Assembly: GCF_000281085.1 (NCBI RefSeq)
Contig: NZ_JH767534.1
Location: 1-64,000 of the forward strand
Source of the DNA: Catenovulum agarivorans YM01
Lineage (GTDB): Bacteria; Pseudomonadota; Gammaproteobacteria; Enterobacterales; Alteromonadaceae
Reading direction: 5' to 3'
Length of the DNA stretch: 64,000 nucleotides
The position numbers were made by a program, and so were the translations under genes. The notes beneath the pieces were generated by a model. That model was not told the origin of the DNA and ran no database searches. It worked only from the letters and a program-made list of their open reading frames with translations. This document shows positions 8,669 through 15,990 of this stretch, one piece after another (within the stretch, counting starts at the first letter, position 1; each line of letters begins with the position of its first letter).

Positions 8669-9457
8669 ATGGATTTATTCTTTACACTAAAAAAATTAAT
8701 TGGTTGGCTAATTTCGCCCTTACCCATATCTATTAGTTTAGCTGTATTTGGCTATGTCTTGCTCTACTGTGCGAATGTTAAACCTAAATGGCCGAAAATG
8801 TTTATCGGCTGCGGCTTGCTGTTATTGTTGGTGTCTTCATTACCTATTGTGTCACATAGCTTGATAAAACCAATAGAGTTTAGTGTAAAAAAATTTGACG
8901 CGGTTAAAATGCCGACAGTCGATAACATTATTGTATTAGGCTGTTATAGCACTGAAGATAAAGCACTGCCAGATATAGCCAACATTCATGAATGTTCACT
9001 TTATCGAATTGTTGAAGCCTATCGTTTAAGTAAAGTTTATCCAAAGGCCGCCGTTATACTCTCAGGTTGGGGTAAGGGAGAAGAGCGAATTTACAGCCAT
9101 CCGGAATATCTAGCCAACTACTTAATTAAACTAGGTTTGGAACCTCAGAGAATTATGTTGTCTGTTGGGAATAAAGATACTGTTGATGAAGCGATCGCAT
9201 TAGCGAAATATATGCGTGGTAAAAAGAATTTATTGGTGAGCTCTGCTAGTCACTTTAAGCGAATAAATAAGATATTTGGCCAACAAAAACTTGATTTTAC
9301 GCCTGTTCCTACCGAATATTTAACTAAAGATGAAATTAAATGGCACTGGCATTTATTATTACCACAAGCAAGCGCGTTGCACACCAGTCAACGAGCTTGG
9401 TACGAGTATTTGGGCAATGCATGGGAATCATTAAAACAGATGTTTGCCAGTAGCTAA
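8669..9457 (+). CDS. ElyC/YdcF-like DUF218 membrane protein
   Basis: This 262-residue protein has two N-terminal transmembrane segments (about residues 15-35 and 43-60) and then a DUF218 domain with VDNIIVLGC, AAVILSGWG and NLLVSSASHFKR. Length and architecture fit ElyC, an envelope-biogenesis factor involved in peptidoglycan or undecaprenyl-carrier metabolism in Escherichia coli. The DUF218 domain would face the periplasm. It is followed 11 nt later by the patatin-like gene and is likely co-transcribed with it. The equivalence to ElyC rather than another YdcF paralogue is probable, not certain. Confidence 0.8.
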   Translation: MDLFFTLKKLIGWLISPLPISISLAVFGYVLLYCANVKPKWPKMFIGCGLLLLLVSSLPIVSHSLIKPIEFSVKKFDAVKMPTVDNIIVLGCYSTEDKALPDIANIHECSLYRIVEAYRLSKVYPKAAVILSGWGKGEERIYSHPEYLANYLIKLGLEPQRIMLSVGNKDTVDEAIALAKYMRGKKNLLVSSASHFKRINKIFGQQKLDFTPVPTEYLTKDEIKWHWHLLLPQASALHTSQRAWYEYLGNAWESLKQMFASS

Positions 9458-9468
9458 ACGAGATTAAT

Positions 9469-10311
9469 ATGGATAACCAAAAACAAATTAAAATTGTCCC
9501 TGTGTTTTCAGGTGGCGGCACACGTTTAGCCGCGCATATTGGGATACTGCAAGCGCTTAAAGAGCTAAAAATTTCGTTTGATTGTTTGGTTGGTGTTTCT
9601 GGCGGCAGCATCATTGCGTCGCTTTATTGTTCTGGAATGTCGATTAAAGATATAAAACAGCTAGCGTTAGACACTGATTTTAGAAAGTTTCGCGGGTTCA
9701 GCCTCATACGTTTGCTCAAAGACGGTGGTCTTAGCTCAGGTGATAAATTCGAAAAGTGGATGGACAAGCAGCTAGGTGGCAAAATATTCTCTGATTTACC
9801 GCATAATCTAAATATTTTGGCGACGGACGTAAATGGCGGTGGCCCTGTGGTGTTCAACCGAGAGAACACACCTAATTTAAAAGTTTCCAAAGCTGTGCGT
9901 TTTTCTATGTCGATCCCGTTGGTTTTTAGTTTTCAAAAATTTGACAACTATATACTGACAGATGGCGCAATATTGTCGGAAGACGCTCTATTTAATGACT
10001 GGGCAGGAGATGGTACGCCAACTATATGTTTTAGATTAAAAAGCCAGCCGATTAAAAAAGAATTGCACACGCAGAGCATTTTTCCATTAAAACGATATGT
10101 ATTAATGTTAGTGCGTACTTTTATGACAGCTGTGTCGAGAGAATACGTTCAAGCAAACCATTGGCATAGCACGATAATTGTCGATACTGGGAATATTTCG
10201 CCTGTTGACTTTACTATCTCGAATGAACAAAAAGAGGAGTTGTTTAAAGCTGGATATTTAACCGCTTTGTCAATTATCCCCAAAAAATTAGTGCAACCAG
10301 TCGCAAATTAA
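9469..10311 (+). CDS. Patatin-like phospholipase
   Basis: This 280-residue protein has the patatin catalytic set: the oxyanion loop SGGGTR at about 14-19, nucleophile Ser44 in GVSGGS, and the dyad Asp165 in TDGAI. No signal peptide is visible, so it is probably a cytoplasmic or membrane-associated lipid acyl hydrolase (RssA-like size). It follows the ElyC-like gene by 11 nt and is closed by a hairpin with a T run at 10318-10344. Confidence 0.85.
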   Translation: MDNQKQIKIVPVFSGGGTRLAAHIGILQALKELKISFDCLVGVSGGSIIASLYCSGMSIKDIKQLALDTDFRKFRGFSLIRLLKDGGLSSGDKFEKWMDKQLGGKIFSDLPHNLNILATDVNGGGPVVFNRENTPNLKVSKAVRFSMSIPLVFSFQKFDNYILTDGAILSEDALFNDWAGDGTPTICFRLKSQPIKKELHTQSIFPLKRYVLMLVRTFMTAVSREYVQANHWHSTIIVDTGNISPVDFTISNEQKEELFKAGYLTALSIIPKKLVQPVAN

Positions 10312-10317
10312 TAAAGT

Positions 10318-10344
10318 TTGACTTGTGTTCAGTCAATTTTTTTT
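10318..10344 (+). terminator. Rho-independent terminator after the patatin-like gene
   Basis: The 6-bp arms TTGACT (10318-10323) and AGTCAA (10331-10336) enclose a 7-nt loop and are followed by eight T residues. The right arm and T run overlap the weaker candidate PrsR site at 10332-10347. Confidence 0.7.
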
Positions 10345-10347
10345 ACA
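10332..10347 (+). promoter_or_regulatory. Weaker candidate PrsR site upstream of the first PEP-CTERM gene
   Basis: GTCAATTTTTTTTACA matches 14 of 16 bases of the site at 4881-4896 but ends 73 nt, not 64 nt, before the TGG of the promoter at 10421. Part of the match is the T run of a terminator, so chance similarity is possible. A 7-bp dyad GTATAAA/TTTATAC at 10356-10375 is an alternative operator. Confidence 0.3.
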
Positions 10348-10420
10348 AGATCAATGTATAAATGTATTTTTATACGGCATTGTTTTATCAATGGTCTGAT
10401 TTATAAGCGATTTTGTTTTT

Positions 10421-10435
10421 TGGAACAGTATTTGC
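10421..10435 (+). promoter_or_regulatory. Sigma-54 (-24/-12) promoter of the first PEP-CTERM gene
   Basis: TGGAACAGTATTTGC has the exact GG-N10-GC spacing and lies 62 nt before the ATG at 10498. It matches the element before the Tat-signal gene at 12 of 15 positions, and both are followed by TTT. Confidence 0.8.
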
Positions 10436-10497
10436 TTTGGTTAACAGATAAAGGTTAAGCTGTTTTTAGACAACAAGGTCTGCAAGTTAGGTAAATT

Positions 10498-11211
10498 ATG
10501 AAAACACTTTTTTCAGCGGTAAAAGTTGTAGCTATACTCGGTGCGTTGTTTAGTGGCCCAGTTTGTGCGACGCCGATAGATATTGATATGAGTGAATTTA
10601 CTCATGACGTAAATGCTTCTGGGTTTGGAAGCAAAACAATGGAATATGATAATATTTTTGGCATCAGCGAGTTTGGCCTAGATGGCGATTTGTCTAGTGC
10701 TAGTTACATCAAGGACTTTGACGGAGTTAACGAACCTGGAGATTATGGCAAAGACTCGAATGATATAATTGGCCTGTTTTTTGGGCAAGATGGTGTTTCC
10801 GATTGGTATTTGGATTTAGATTTTTCTAATGCAAATTTGGTAGCTGGTACTGGTTTCATTCAGTTGTCTGCAATTAGCTCTTGGTATGACCCAAACGATA
10901 ATAGTCCTCTATTCGATATTAACTTGTTTAGCTTGGATATTAACAGTGTTAATTTTTCATTTAATGGAGACGACATTTTGTATGTCGGTGATGTAAGCGA
11001 GATAAATATGAGTTACGACCCGTTTGATTTTTCGGGTAAAAAAGTAACCTTTGAGCTTTTCCAAGCTGCATCTAACGATGGAAATGGCGCTGAATACGAC
11101 GGTAATGCTTTATTATCATTCAATGTAACTGAGGTTCCAGAGCCTAGCACCCTTGCTCTATTTTCTGTTGTTTTATTATTACTAAGTCGAGTTCGACTTA
11201 GTAATAAGTAA
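10498..11211 (+). CDS. PEP-CTERM sorting-domain protein (exosortase substrate)
   Basis: This 237-residue protein has an N-terminal signal peptide ending near PVCA. Its body is Asp/Asn/Ser-rich and probably beta-structured. The C-terminal sorting signal is VPEPSTLALF followed by the hydrophobic stretch SVVLLLL and the basic tail SRVRLSNK. XrtA would cleave near the PEP motif after Sec export. No enzyme motif is present; such proteins are thought to associate with the EPS matrix. It is driven by a sigma-54 promoter. The final codons form a 15-bp perfect inverted repeat (11176-11207). The acyltransferase gene follows after 76 nt and may be co-transcribed. Confidence 0.9.
   Translation: MKTLFSAVKVVAILGALFSGPVCATPIDIDMSEFTHDVNASGFGSKTMEYDNIFGISEFGLDGDLSSASYIKDFDGVNEPGDYGKDSNDIIGLFFGQDGVSDWYLDLDFSNANLVAGTGFIQLSAISSWYDPNDNSPLFDINLFSLDINSVNFSFNGDDILYVGDVSEINMSYDPFDFSGKKVTFELFQAASNDGNGAEYDGNALLSFNVTEVPEPSTLALFSVVLLLLSRVRLSNK
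11176..11207. repeat. 15-bp perfect inverted repeat at the 3' end of the PEP-CTERM gene
   Basis: The arms TTATTACTAAGTCGA (11176-11190) and TCGACTTAGTAATAA (11193-11207) are separated by GT. The repeat ends just before the TAA stop at 11209 and encodes the basic cytoplasmic tail. No T run follows, so a simple intrinsic terminator is unlikely; an mRNA 3' stabilising stem is more plausible. Confidence 0.75.
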
Positions 11212-11287
11212 TTAAGTAAAGTTTATTAGATTTACCTTTTACAAACCTGAGCTATACTAAAGGGTACTGCTTGGGGAGAGAGTATTT

Positions 11288-12196
11288 ATGAGGGCACTAC
11301 GCAAACTAGCTGAAAAGCCGATTGTCGGACCTGTTGTAAAAGCAGCAATGCGTTATTTTGCCGATCGAGAAGTAGATTCAATCTCTACTCATTTTTCACA
11401 ATTTTTACAGCCAGTGTTGGCGTATTCTGACGAGCTTAAACAAGATACCTATAAAGTTCGTTACAACGTTTATTGCGATGAGCTGCATTTTTTAGAAGAA
11501 AACCAAGTTGGTATAGAAACGGATCATTTTGACTCACACTCTCTCCACTGTGCTATAAAGCACAAACAGTCCGACGCCTATGCTGGCACAGTTCGTTTGG
11601 TTTGCTCCTCGAATGAAAAAGAAAAATTGCCAATAGAAGAGTTTTGCCTTAACTCAATTGATAACGATGAAATTCACCCAAGTGATTTTAGCCGGGATAA
11701 AATTTGTGAAATTTCACGTTTAGCTATTCCTGCTCAGTTCCGCCGTCGTAACGCGGATAAATTTGCTGGCGCAGCAACCGGTGCAATTAATGAATCTTCG
11801 TATTCAGAGAATGAATTGCGTTGTTTCCCTTTTATTGCCGTTGGTTTATATATGTCGTGTGCGTCACTTGCACATCATTCTGGAATCAAGCATTGTTTTG
11901 TCATGATGGAGCCAAGGCTTGCACGCAGTTTGCGTTTTGTTGGTATTCCATTTAAACAAATTGGCCCAACGGTCGACTATCACGGCCAGCGTGCACCTTA
12001 TTATATTAGTAATAAAATTTTAATGGACAGCTTAAGTCCTGGTTTCAAAAAATTGATGTATAAAATTGAGGATGATTTAGAAGGTCAGTTTTTGGCTGCT
12101 AGGCAAAATGGTTGGTTAAAGCATGCGCCTTACAACAAGGCGAATCAAGCAAAAAGCTTTGTCTCTACCTCTGGTGAAAGCCTGTTTAAACTATAA
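11288..12196 (+). CDS. PEP-CTERM/exosortase-associated N-acyl transferase
   Basis: This 302-residue protein resembles the exosortase-associated acyltransferase family (TIGR03694), a GNAT-fold relative of acyl-homoserine-lactone synthases and N-acyl amino acid synthases. Supporting stretches are YKVRYNVYCDELHFL (the LuxI-like 'R-Y-x-V-x' entry), YAGTVRLV and CEISRLAI. Members are thought to join a fatty acyl group to an amino acid or related amine. There is no signal peptide, so it should act at the cytoplasmic face. It lies between the sigma-54-driven PEP-CTERM gene and the E1-like/nitroreductase pair, which may further process its product. Confidence 0.8.
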   Translation: MRALRKLAEKPIVGPVVKAAMRYFADREVDSISTHFSQFLQPVLAYSDELKQDTYKVRYNVYCDELHFLEENQVGIETDHFDSHSLHCAIKHKQSDAYAGTVRLVCSSNEKEKLPIEEFCLNSIDNDEIHPSDFSRDKICEISRLAIPAQFRRRNADKFAGAATGAINESSYSENELRCFPFIAVGLYMSCASLAHHSGIKHCFVMMEPRLARSLRFVGIPFKQIGPTVDYHGQRAPYYISNKILMDSLSPGFKKLMYKIEDDLEGQFLAARQNGWLKHAPYNKANQAKSFVSTSGESLFKL

Positions 12197-12305
12197 TGCA
12201 TCAACTGATCTCAGGGTTTAACTAGAATTATTACCTTGGGGTTAGTCGACACTTCCCTTCCATCTTATCCGTAAGCTTTATATATCCTTAATTCAAGGGT
12301 TATCT

Positions 12306-13163
12306 ATGTTTGATTATATGAATGCTTTTTCGCGCAATATCGGTTGGTTAACCACTGCTGAACAAGCTCAATTAAAAAATAAAAGAATAGCAACCGCTGG
12401 TGCCGGTGGAGTTGGCAGCGAACATATAGTAACGCTGGCGCGTTTAGGTATTGGAAAGTTCAATATCTCTGATTTTGATGAGTATGAGGTGCATAACTTC
12501 AACCGCCAGGCGGGCGCATTTATGTCAACTGTAGGGCAACCTAAAGTGGAAGTGATGGAAAAAATTGCGTTAGATATCAATCCTGAGTTAGACATTAAAT
12601 CTTTCCCTGATGGGATCTTTGAACATAACGTCGATGAATTTTTGCAAGATGTTGATGTATATGTCGACAGCTTAGACTATTTTGCGCTGCAGGCGAGAAA
12701 GCTGGTTTATAAAAAATGCTTAGAAAAAAATATTCCTGTTGTTGTGGCTGCACCAATTGGTATGGGCACTGCGTTATTGTGTTTCACTGAAGATAGCATG
12801 AATTACGAGGAGTATTTTAGGTTCGAAGACTGTAAAACAGAAAACGAACAATTGGTAAAGTTCCTCATTGGTTTAAGTCCGTCATTGATTCAGCGCAGTT
12901 ATTTAGTCGACCCATCAACCAGTGATTTTATTGCGAAAAAAGCGCCTTCTTTGCCAATGGGCGTTAAATTGTGTGGCGGTGCAGCAGCGTCTTATGTGTT
13001 AAAAATATTATTGAACAGAGGTGATTTGGTCAAAGCTCCTTGGGGTCTGCATTTTGACGCTTACAAGAATAAAATGGTTAAAACTTGGCGTCCATGGGGA
13101 AATAGAAACCCAATCCAACGCATTATGTTTTCGATAGCTAAAAAAGTAGTTTTAAAACAATAA
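12306..13163 (+). CDS. E1/ThiF-like adenylyltransferase
   Basis: This 285-residue protein has a ThiF/MoeB/E1 nucleotide-binding fold: AGAGGVGSEH at about 31-40 and DFDEYEVHNFNRQ at 56-68, which contains the Asp and Arg that bind ATP. No CxxC zinc pairs are seen. These enzymes adenylate a carboxylate, often a protein or peptide C terminus. The partner gene 17 nt downstream encodes a nitroreductase-like protein. The two halves together resemble the single-chain Rv1355c family, where a ThiF domain is fused to a nitroreductase domain. No ubiquitin-like, ThiS-like or YcaO gene is nearby, so the substrate is unknown; the upstream acyltransferase product is one candidate. Confidence 0.8.
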   Translation: MFDYMNAFSRNIGWLTTAEQAQLKNKRIATAGAGGVGSEHIVTLARLGIGKFNISDFDEYEVHNFNRQAGAFMSTVGQPKVEVMEKIALDINPELDIKSFPDGIFEHNVDEFLQDVDVYVDSLDYFALQARKLVYKKCLEKNIPVVVAAPIGMGTALLCFTEDSMNYEEYFRFEDCKTENEQLVKFLIGLSPSLIQRSYLVDPSTSDFIAKKAPSLPMGVKLCGGAAASYVLKILLNRGDLVKAPWGLHFDAYKNKMVKTWRPWGNRNPIQRIMFSIAKKVVLKQ

Positions 13164-13180
13164 GTAACCAACTGAGTAAA

Positions 13181-14275
13181 GTGATTATGGATAGACTTGA
13201 AGCTATGCCCCCTTTAGTCCGCGCTATACTAGAAGACGCAATATGGGCACCAAGTGGTGACAATAGGCAGAATTGGCGGTTTAGAGTAAAATCTAATAGT
13301 GAGTTTGAGATAGAGATCGTAGATGATTCTGATTGGATGGTGTACGACAAAGAAGGTAATGCTACGCTAATCGCACTGGGTATACTGTGTGAGTACATAA
13401 AAATCGCCGCGTCAAAATATGGATTTACTACCCAAGAAACTTTCGAATCATTGAAAGTGAAGCAAGTCAGCAAATGTAGTATCAGCTTAACTAAGCAAAG
13501 TATTCGACAAGATCCGTTATATGAACAGCTAAAAATACGTACTGTCCAGCGAAAGCCGATGGGCACATATCCATTGACAGGAGAAGAGAAACATCTGCTA
13601 GAAAACGAATTAGCAGAAAGTTTTTCGATTAAATGGCTAGAGTCGGATAGCGACAAAAAACAAGTCGCATCACTTATGTTTGGTAATGCACATACCCGCT
13701 ATGCGATGAAAGAAGGATACGAAGTGCATTCTAAAATAATCGACTTTAGCAAAGAAGGGTTTGTTAAAAGTAAAACAAAACTACCTGCAATGTCACTAGG
13801 GATTAGTTTGTTGTGGGTCAAGTTGACTCAACTGACGTTATCTAGTTGGCCATTATTCCATTTTGTTGAAAAGTATATGGCTGGGACTTTAGTGCCTCGA
13901 TATCTAATGGAATATCAAACAGCTATTCAGTCGAGTGCGCATTTTATACTGTTAAAAGACGAGCCGGTAAAATGCAATCAAGATTATATTGAAGTTGGTA
14001 AAAATTTAATCCGCTTTTGGCTAAAAGCATCTCAACTCGGTTTAGGTTTTCAACCTGAGCATACGCCAGTGATCTTTTCTGAATTGCTACGTAATCAAGT
14101 GCAATTTACCCAAGATCAACGAGCTTTGTCTAATGCAGTTAAGATGGAAGCTCAGTTTAGGCAATTTGTTGGTGATGAGGCAGTTAATAAGGCTGTTTAT
14201 ATGGGCAGGCTTGGGCGGAGTGATTTGCCCAGCTCTCGGTCTGTTAGAAAATCGTTGGCAGAACTGTTGATTTAA
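13181..14275 (+). CDS. Nitroreductase-like flavoprotein paired with the E1-like enzyme
   Basis: This 364-residue protein has the nitroreductase entry motif EDAIWAPSGDNRQNWRF near residues 18-34 and a late FWLKASQLGLGFQP stretch typical of the FMN-binding fold. It is longer than simple nitroreductases, with an insertion around residues 150-240. GTG at 13181 or ATG at 13187 may be the start; the GAG at 13174-13176 fits either poorly. It follows the E1-like gene by 17 nt. E1-like and nitroreductase-like proteins cooperate in azole-forming peptide pathways, but the required YcaO partner is absent. The reaction is not known. Confidence 0.75.
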   Translation: MIMDRLEAMPPLVRAILEDAIWAPSGDNRQNWRFRVKSNSEFEIEIVDDSDWMVYDKEGNATLIALGILCEYIKIAASKYGFTTQETFESLKVKQVSKCSISLTKQSIRQDPLYEQLKIRTVQRKPMGTYPLTGEEKHLLENELAESFSIKWLESDSDKKQVASLMFGNAHTRYAMKEGYEVHSKIIDFSKEGFVKSKTKLPAMSLGISLLWVKLTQLTLSSWPLFHFVEKYMAGTLVPRYLMEYQTAIQSSAHFILLKDEPVKCNQDYIEVGKNLIRFWLKASQLGLGFQPEHTPVIFSELLRNQVQFTQDQRALSNAVKMEAQFRQFVGDEAVNKAVYMGRLGRSDLPSSRSVRKSLAELLI

Positions 14276-14276
14276 G

Positions 14277-14301
14277 TTTGAAGGTTGGGGCAACCTTCAA
14301 A
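14277..14301. terminator. Stem-loop between convergent genes
   Basis: Perfect 11-bp arms TTTGAAGGTTG (14277-14287) and CAACCTTCAAA (14291-14301) flank a GGG loop. It lies between the stops of the nitroreductase-like gene and the convergent gene at 14310. The T run is weak, so the terminator role is likely but not certain. Confidence 0.6.
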
Positions 14302-14309
14302 CCGATACT

Positions 14310-14891
14310 TTAATTCTCTAGGCAGGTATATCCTGTTATAGAGAATTGATTGTCTACTGCATTTTGGATGTTTTGAGGGCACATATTAATTGTACCAAAT
14401 GCTGTTAACTTGCCTGTCGCGTTTTTAAATAAACCTGTTGAACCGCTAATATCCATTATTTGCTCTATCACGGTAAAGCCACATGGTGTCGGTAGATTTG
14501 TACTTGGATCTAGCAGTAACTTACCTGAGTCATCCTTTGCAAATTCAGTTACGCCTGTAACATAGGCCTGATCGTTATGGGTGTAAACTTCTCCCAAGCC
14601 ATTCTCTAAAGTTATATTGTGGTTTAATGTTATCGAAAAACCATTTTGGTTGGTTATTTGACCTGAGATACTGCCGTTTGTCGAGGCAACTTTTTTCTTT
14701 TTGAATCCTTTAACTTTGTAAAGGTTTAGTAGAATTGTGCCTTCCTGCTCAGTTTCTGAAATGTTTTTAGTTTGAATATTGCCCGATATTCTGTGGTAAG
14801 TACCAGATTCGCATATTTTAGCCAAATTAAATGCATAAACGGATGGACTAATCACCGTTAAACAAGTTAATCCTAGTAGTGTTTTTCTCAT
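14310..14891 (-). CDS. Secreted protein with possible allene-oxide-cyclase-like barrel
   Basis: This 193-residue protein has a clear signal peptide MRKTLLGLTCLTVISPSVYA. The mature part has GSTGLFKNATGKLTAFGTI near residues 150-168, a pattern typical of the allene-oxide-cyclase-like (DUF3224-like) barrel, and a few Cys. No PEP-CTERM tail is present. It lies downstream of the second PEP-CTERM gene on the same strand but behind a strong terminator, so it is probably expressed separately or by read-through. The function is unknown. Confidence 0.65.
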   Translation of the reverse strand: MRKTLLGLTCLTVISPSVYAFNLAKICESGTYHRISGNIQTKNISETEQEGTILLNLYKVKGFKKKKVASTNGSISGQITNQNGFSITLNHNITLENGLGEVYTHNDQAYVTGVTEFAKDDSGKLLLDPSTNLPTPCGFTVIEQIMDISGSTGLFKNATGKLTAFGTINMCPQNIQNAVDNQFSITGYTCLEN

Positions 14892-14916
14892 GTTAGTTCC
14901 TTTCTTTTGGGTATAA

Positions 14917-14942
14917 AAAAAGCCAACATATGTTGGCTTTTT
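14917..14942 (-). terminator. Rho-independent terminator of the second PEP-CTERM gene
   Basis: A 26-bp perfect palindrome (AGCCAACAT/ATGTTGGCT core with A/T flanks) is followed on the minus strand by a continued T run. It lies 24 nt past the stop at 14967. Confidence 0.85.
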
Positions 14943-14966
14943 ATTTTAAGGGTGTTTAAAGCTTAA

Positions 14967-15692
14967 TTAAGCTTGTTTACGACGACGTAAACCAACTAAA
15001 CCTAATAAGCCCATGCCGAATACTGCTAAGCTAGCTGGCTCTGGTACAACACCAAACTCTGTTAATGTTAAGTCAGCCCCTGCATTTTGAGTTGTGATTG
15101 TAACATTTACAAAAGCAACTGAAGAGAAATCAGCCGCAGTAAACGATGGTGCAGCCACAAAAGATGAAAAACTAACCAATTCGCGCGTCAATGAAGTGAT
15201 TTGGCTTGAAATATCAGAGAAAATACTTACACCACCAAAAATATCACCAACAGCTACTGAATAAGCGAAGCCGATATCAGAGGCTACAACATCAAAGTAA
15301 AAGTGTTCACCAAAGCTAAGTAAATCAAGTGGACCTGCATTAGCGTTAGTATCTGCGTATGTCATGCTAATTTCGGTAAACATGAAGTTGTCATTGTTTA
15401 GTGCTAGTACGCCATCACTGAATAATGTAAATGATGTCGCTGATGTGTCAACTGCAGCGTCAGCTGAAGCTGGCAACGCCTGCAACTCATAAATTACATC
15501 ACCGTTATAAGCGTTAATATCAGTTCTAGTAGTTGTATCGTAATCAGATACAGCAGTAGCTGAATTGTTGTCTACCAATAAATTAATAACTGGGTCGTAG
15601 GTAAAGTCATCTAAAACTACGTCTGCTTGCGCTGTACCAACAGCTGTTACTGTTAAAGCCACTGCTGCTAAAGTGTGTTTAAAGTTAATCAT
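14967..15692 (-). CDS. PEP-CTERM sorting-domain protein (exosortase substrate)
   Basis: This 241-residue protein has a signal peptide ending near GTAQA. It has an acidic Ala/Thr/Ser/Asp-rich body almost free of Lys and Cys, and the sorting signal VVPEPASLAVFGMGLLGLV followed by RRRK. This is a textbook PEP-CTERM with the LRRRK-type tail. It is expected to be processed by XrtA and displayed in the matrix. It has its own sigma-54 promoter (15760-15774) and a strong terminator, so it is a single-gene unit under PrsR-type control. Confidence 0.93.
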   Translation of the reverse strand: MINFKHTLAAVALTVTAVGTAQADVVLDDFTYDPVINLLVDNNSATAVSDYDTTTRTDINAYNGDVIYELQALPASADAAVDTSATSFTLFSDGVLALNNDNFMFTEISMTYADTNANAGPLDLLSFGEHFYFDVVASDIGFAYSVAVGDIFGGVSIFSDISSQITSLTRELVSFSSFVAAPSFTAADFSSVAFVNVTITTQNAGADLTLTEFGVVPEPASLAVFGMGLLGLVGLRRRKQA

Positions 15693-15759
15693 AATCGTAT
15701 CCTTTTGTTAAAGCTGGTTATTGAACTAACATTTTGTGAATCAATGTATCCAAGATAAT

Positions 15760-15774
15760 GCAGTACGTGTGCCA
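15760..15774 (-). promoter_or_regulatory. Sigma-54 (-24/-12) promoter of the second PEP-CTERM gene
   Basis: Read on the minus strand this is TGGCACACGTACTGC, preceded by C and followed by A. It is the closest of the three to the sigma-54 consensus (TGGCAC-N5-TTGCA) and has the exact GG-N10-GC spacing. It lies 67 nt before the ATG at 15692. Confidence 0.9.
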
Positions 15775-15838
15775 GTTTTGTTTTTTTGTTTGAAATCAAT
15801 GTCTTGTGTTTTTTTTTGAGTTTGCTCGAAAAGTAGGG

Positions 15839-15854
15839 TGTAAATAATTCTGAC
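15839..15854 (-). promoter_or_regulatory. Candidate PrsR upstream activating site
   Basis: The minus-strand 16-mer GTCAGAATTATTTACA ends exactly 64 nt before the TGG of the promoter at 15774. It shares the GTC...TTTACA frame and the 64-nt distance with the site at 4881-4896. Confidence 0.5.
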
Positions 15855-15900
15855 ATATTTCTTTGAGAGATTATCCTGAAGCATTGAAGTGGTTAATACA

Positions 15901-15938
15901 TAAAAACAAAGCCCAATTTCAATTGAAAATTGGGCTTT
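15901..15938 (-). terminator. Rho-independent terminator of prsT
   Basis: Perfect 12-bp arms AAAGCCCAATTT and AAATTGGGCTTT (15908-15919 and 15927-15938) are followed on the minus strand by GTTTTTA. It lies about 50 nt past the prsT stop. Confidence 0.85.
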
Positions 15939-15990
15939 AGCTGCCAAAGGACGATTTATCAGGTTGAAATATAATGTTTCAACATCATAG

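Noticed and set aside
12306-14275. Azole-forming peptide (TOMM) cluster
   Set aside because: E1-like and nitroreductase-like genes are present, but no YcaO cyclodehydratase and no Cys/Ser/Thr-rich precursor peptide is visible nearby, so the standard pathway cannot be claimed.
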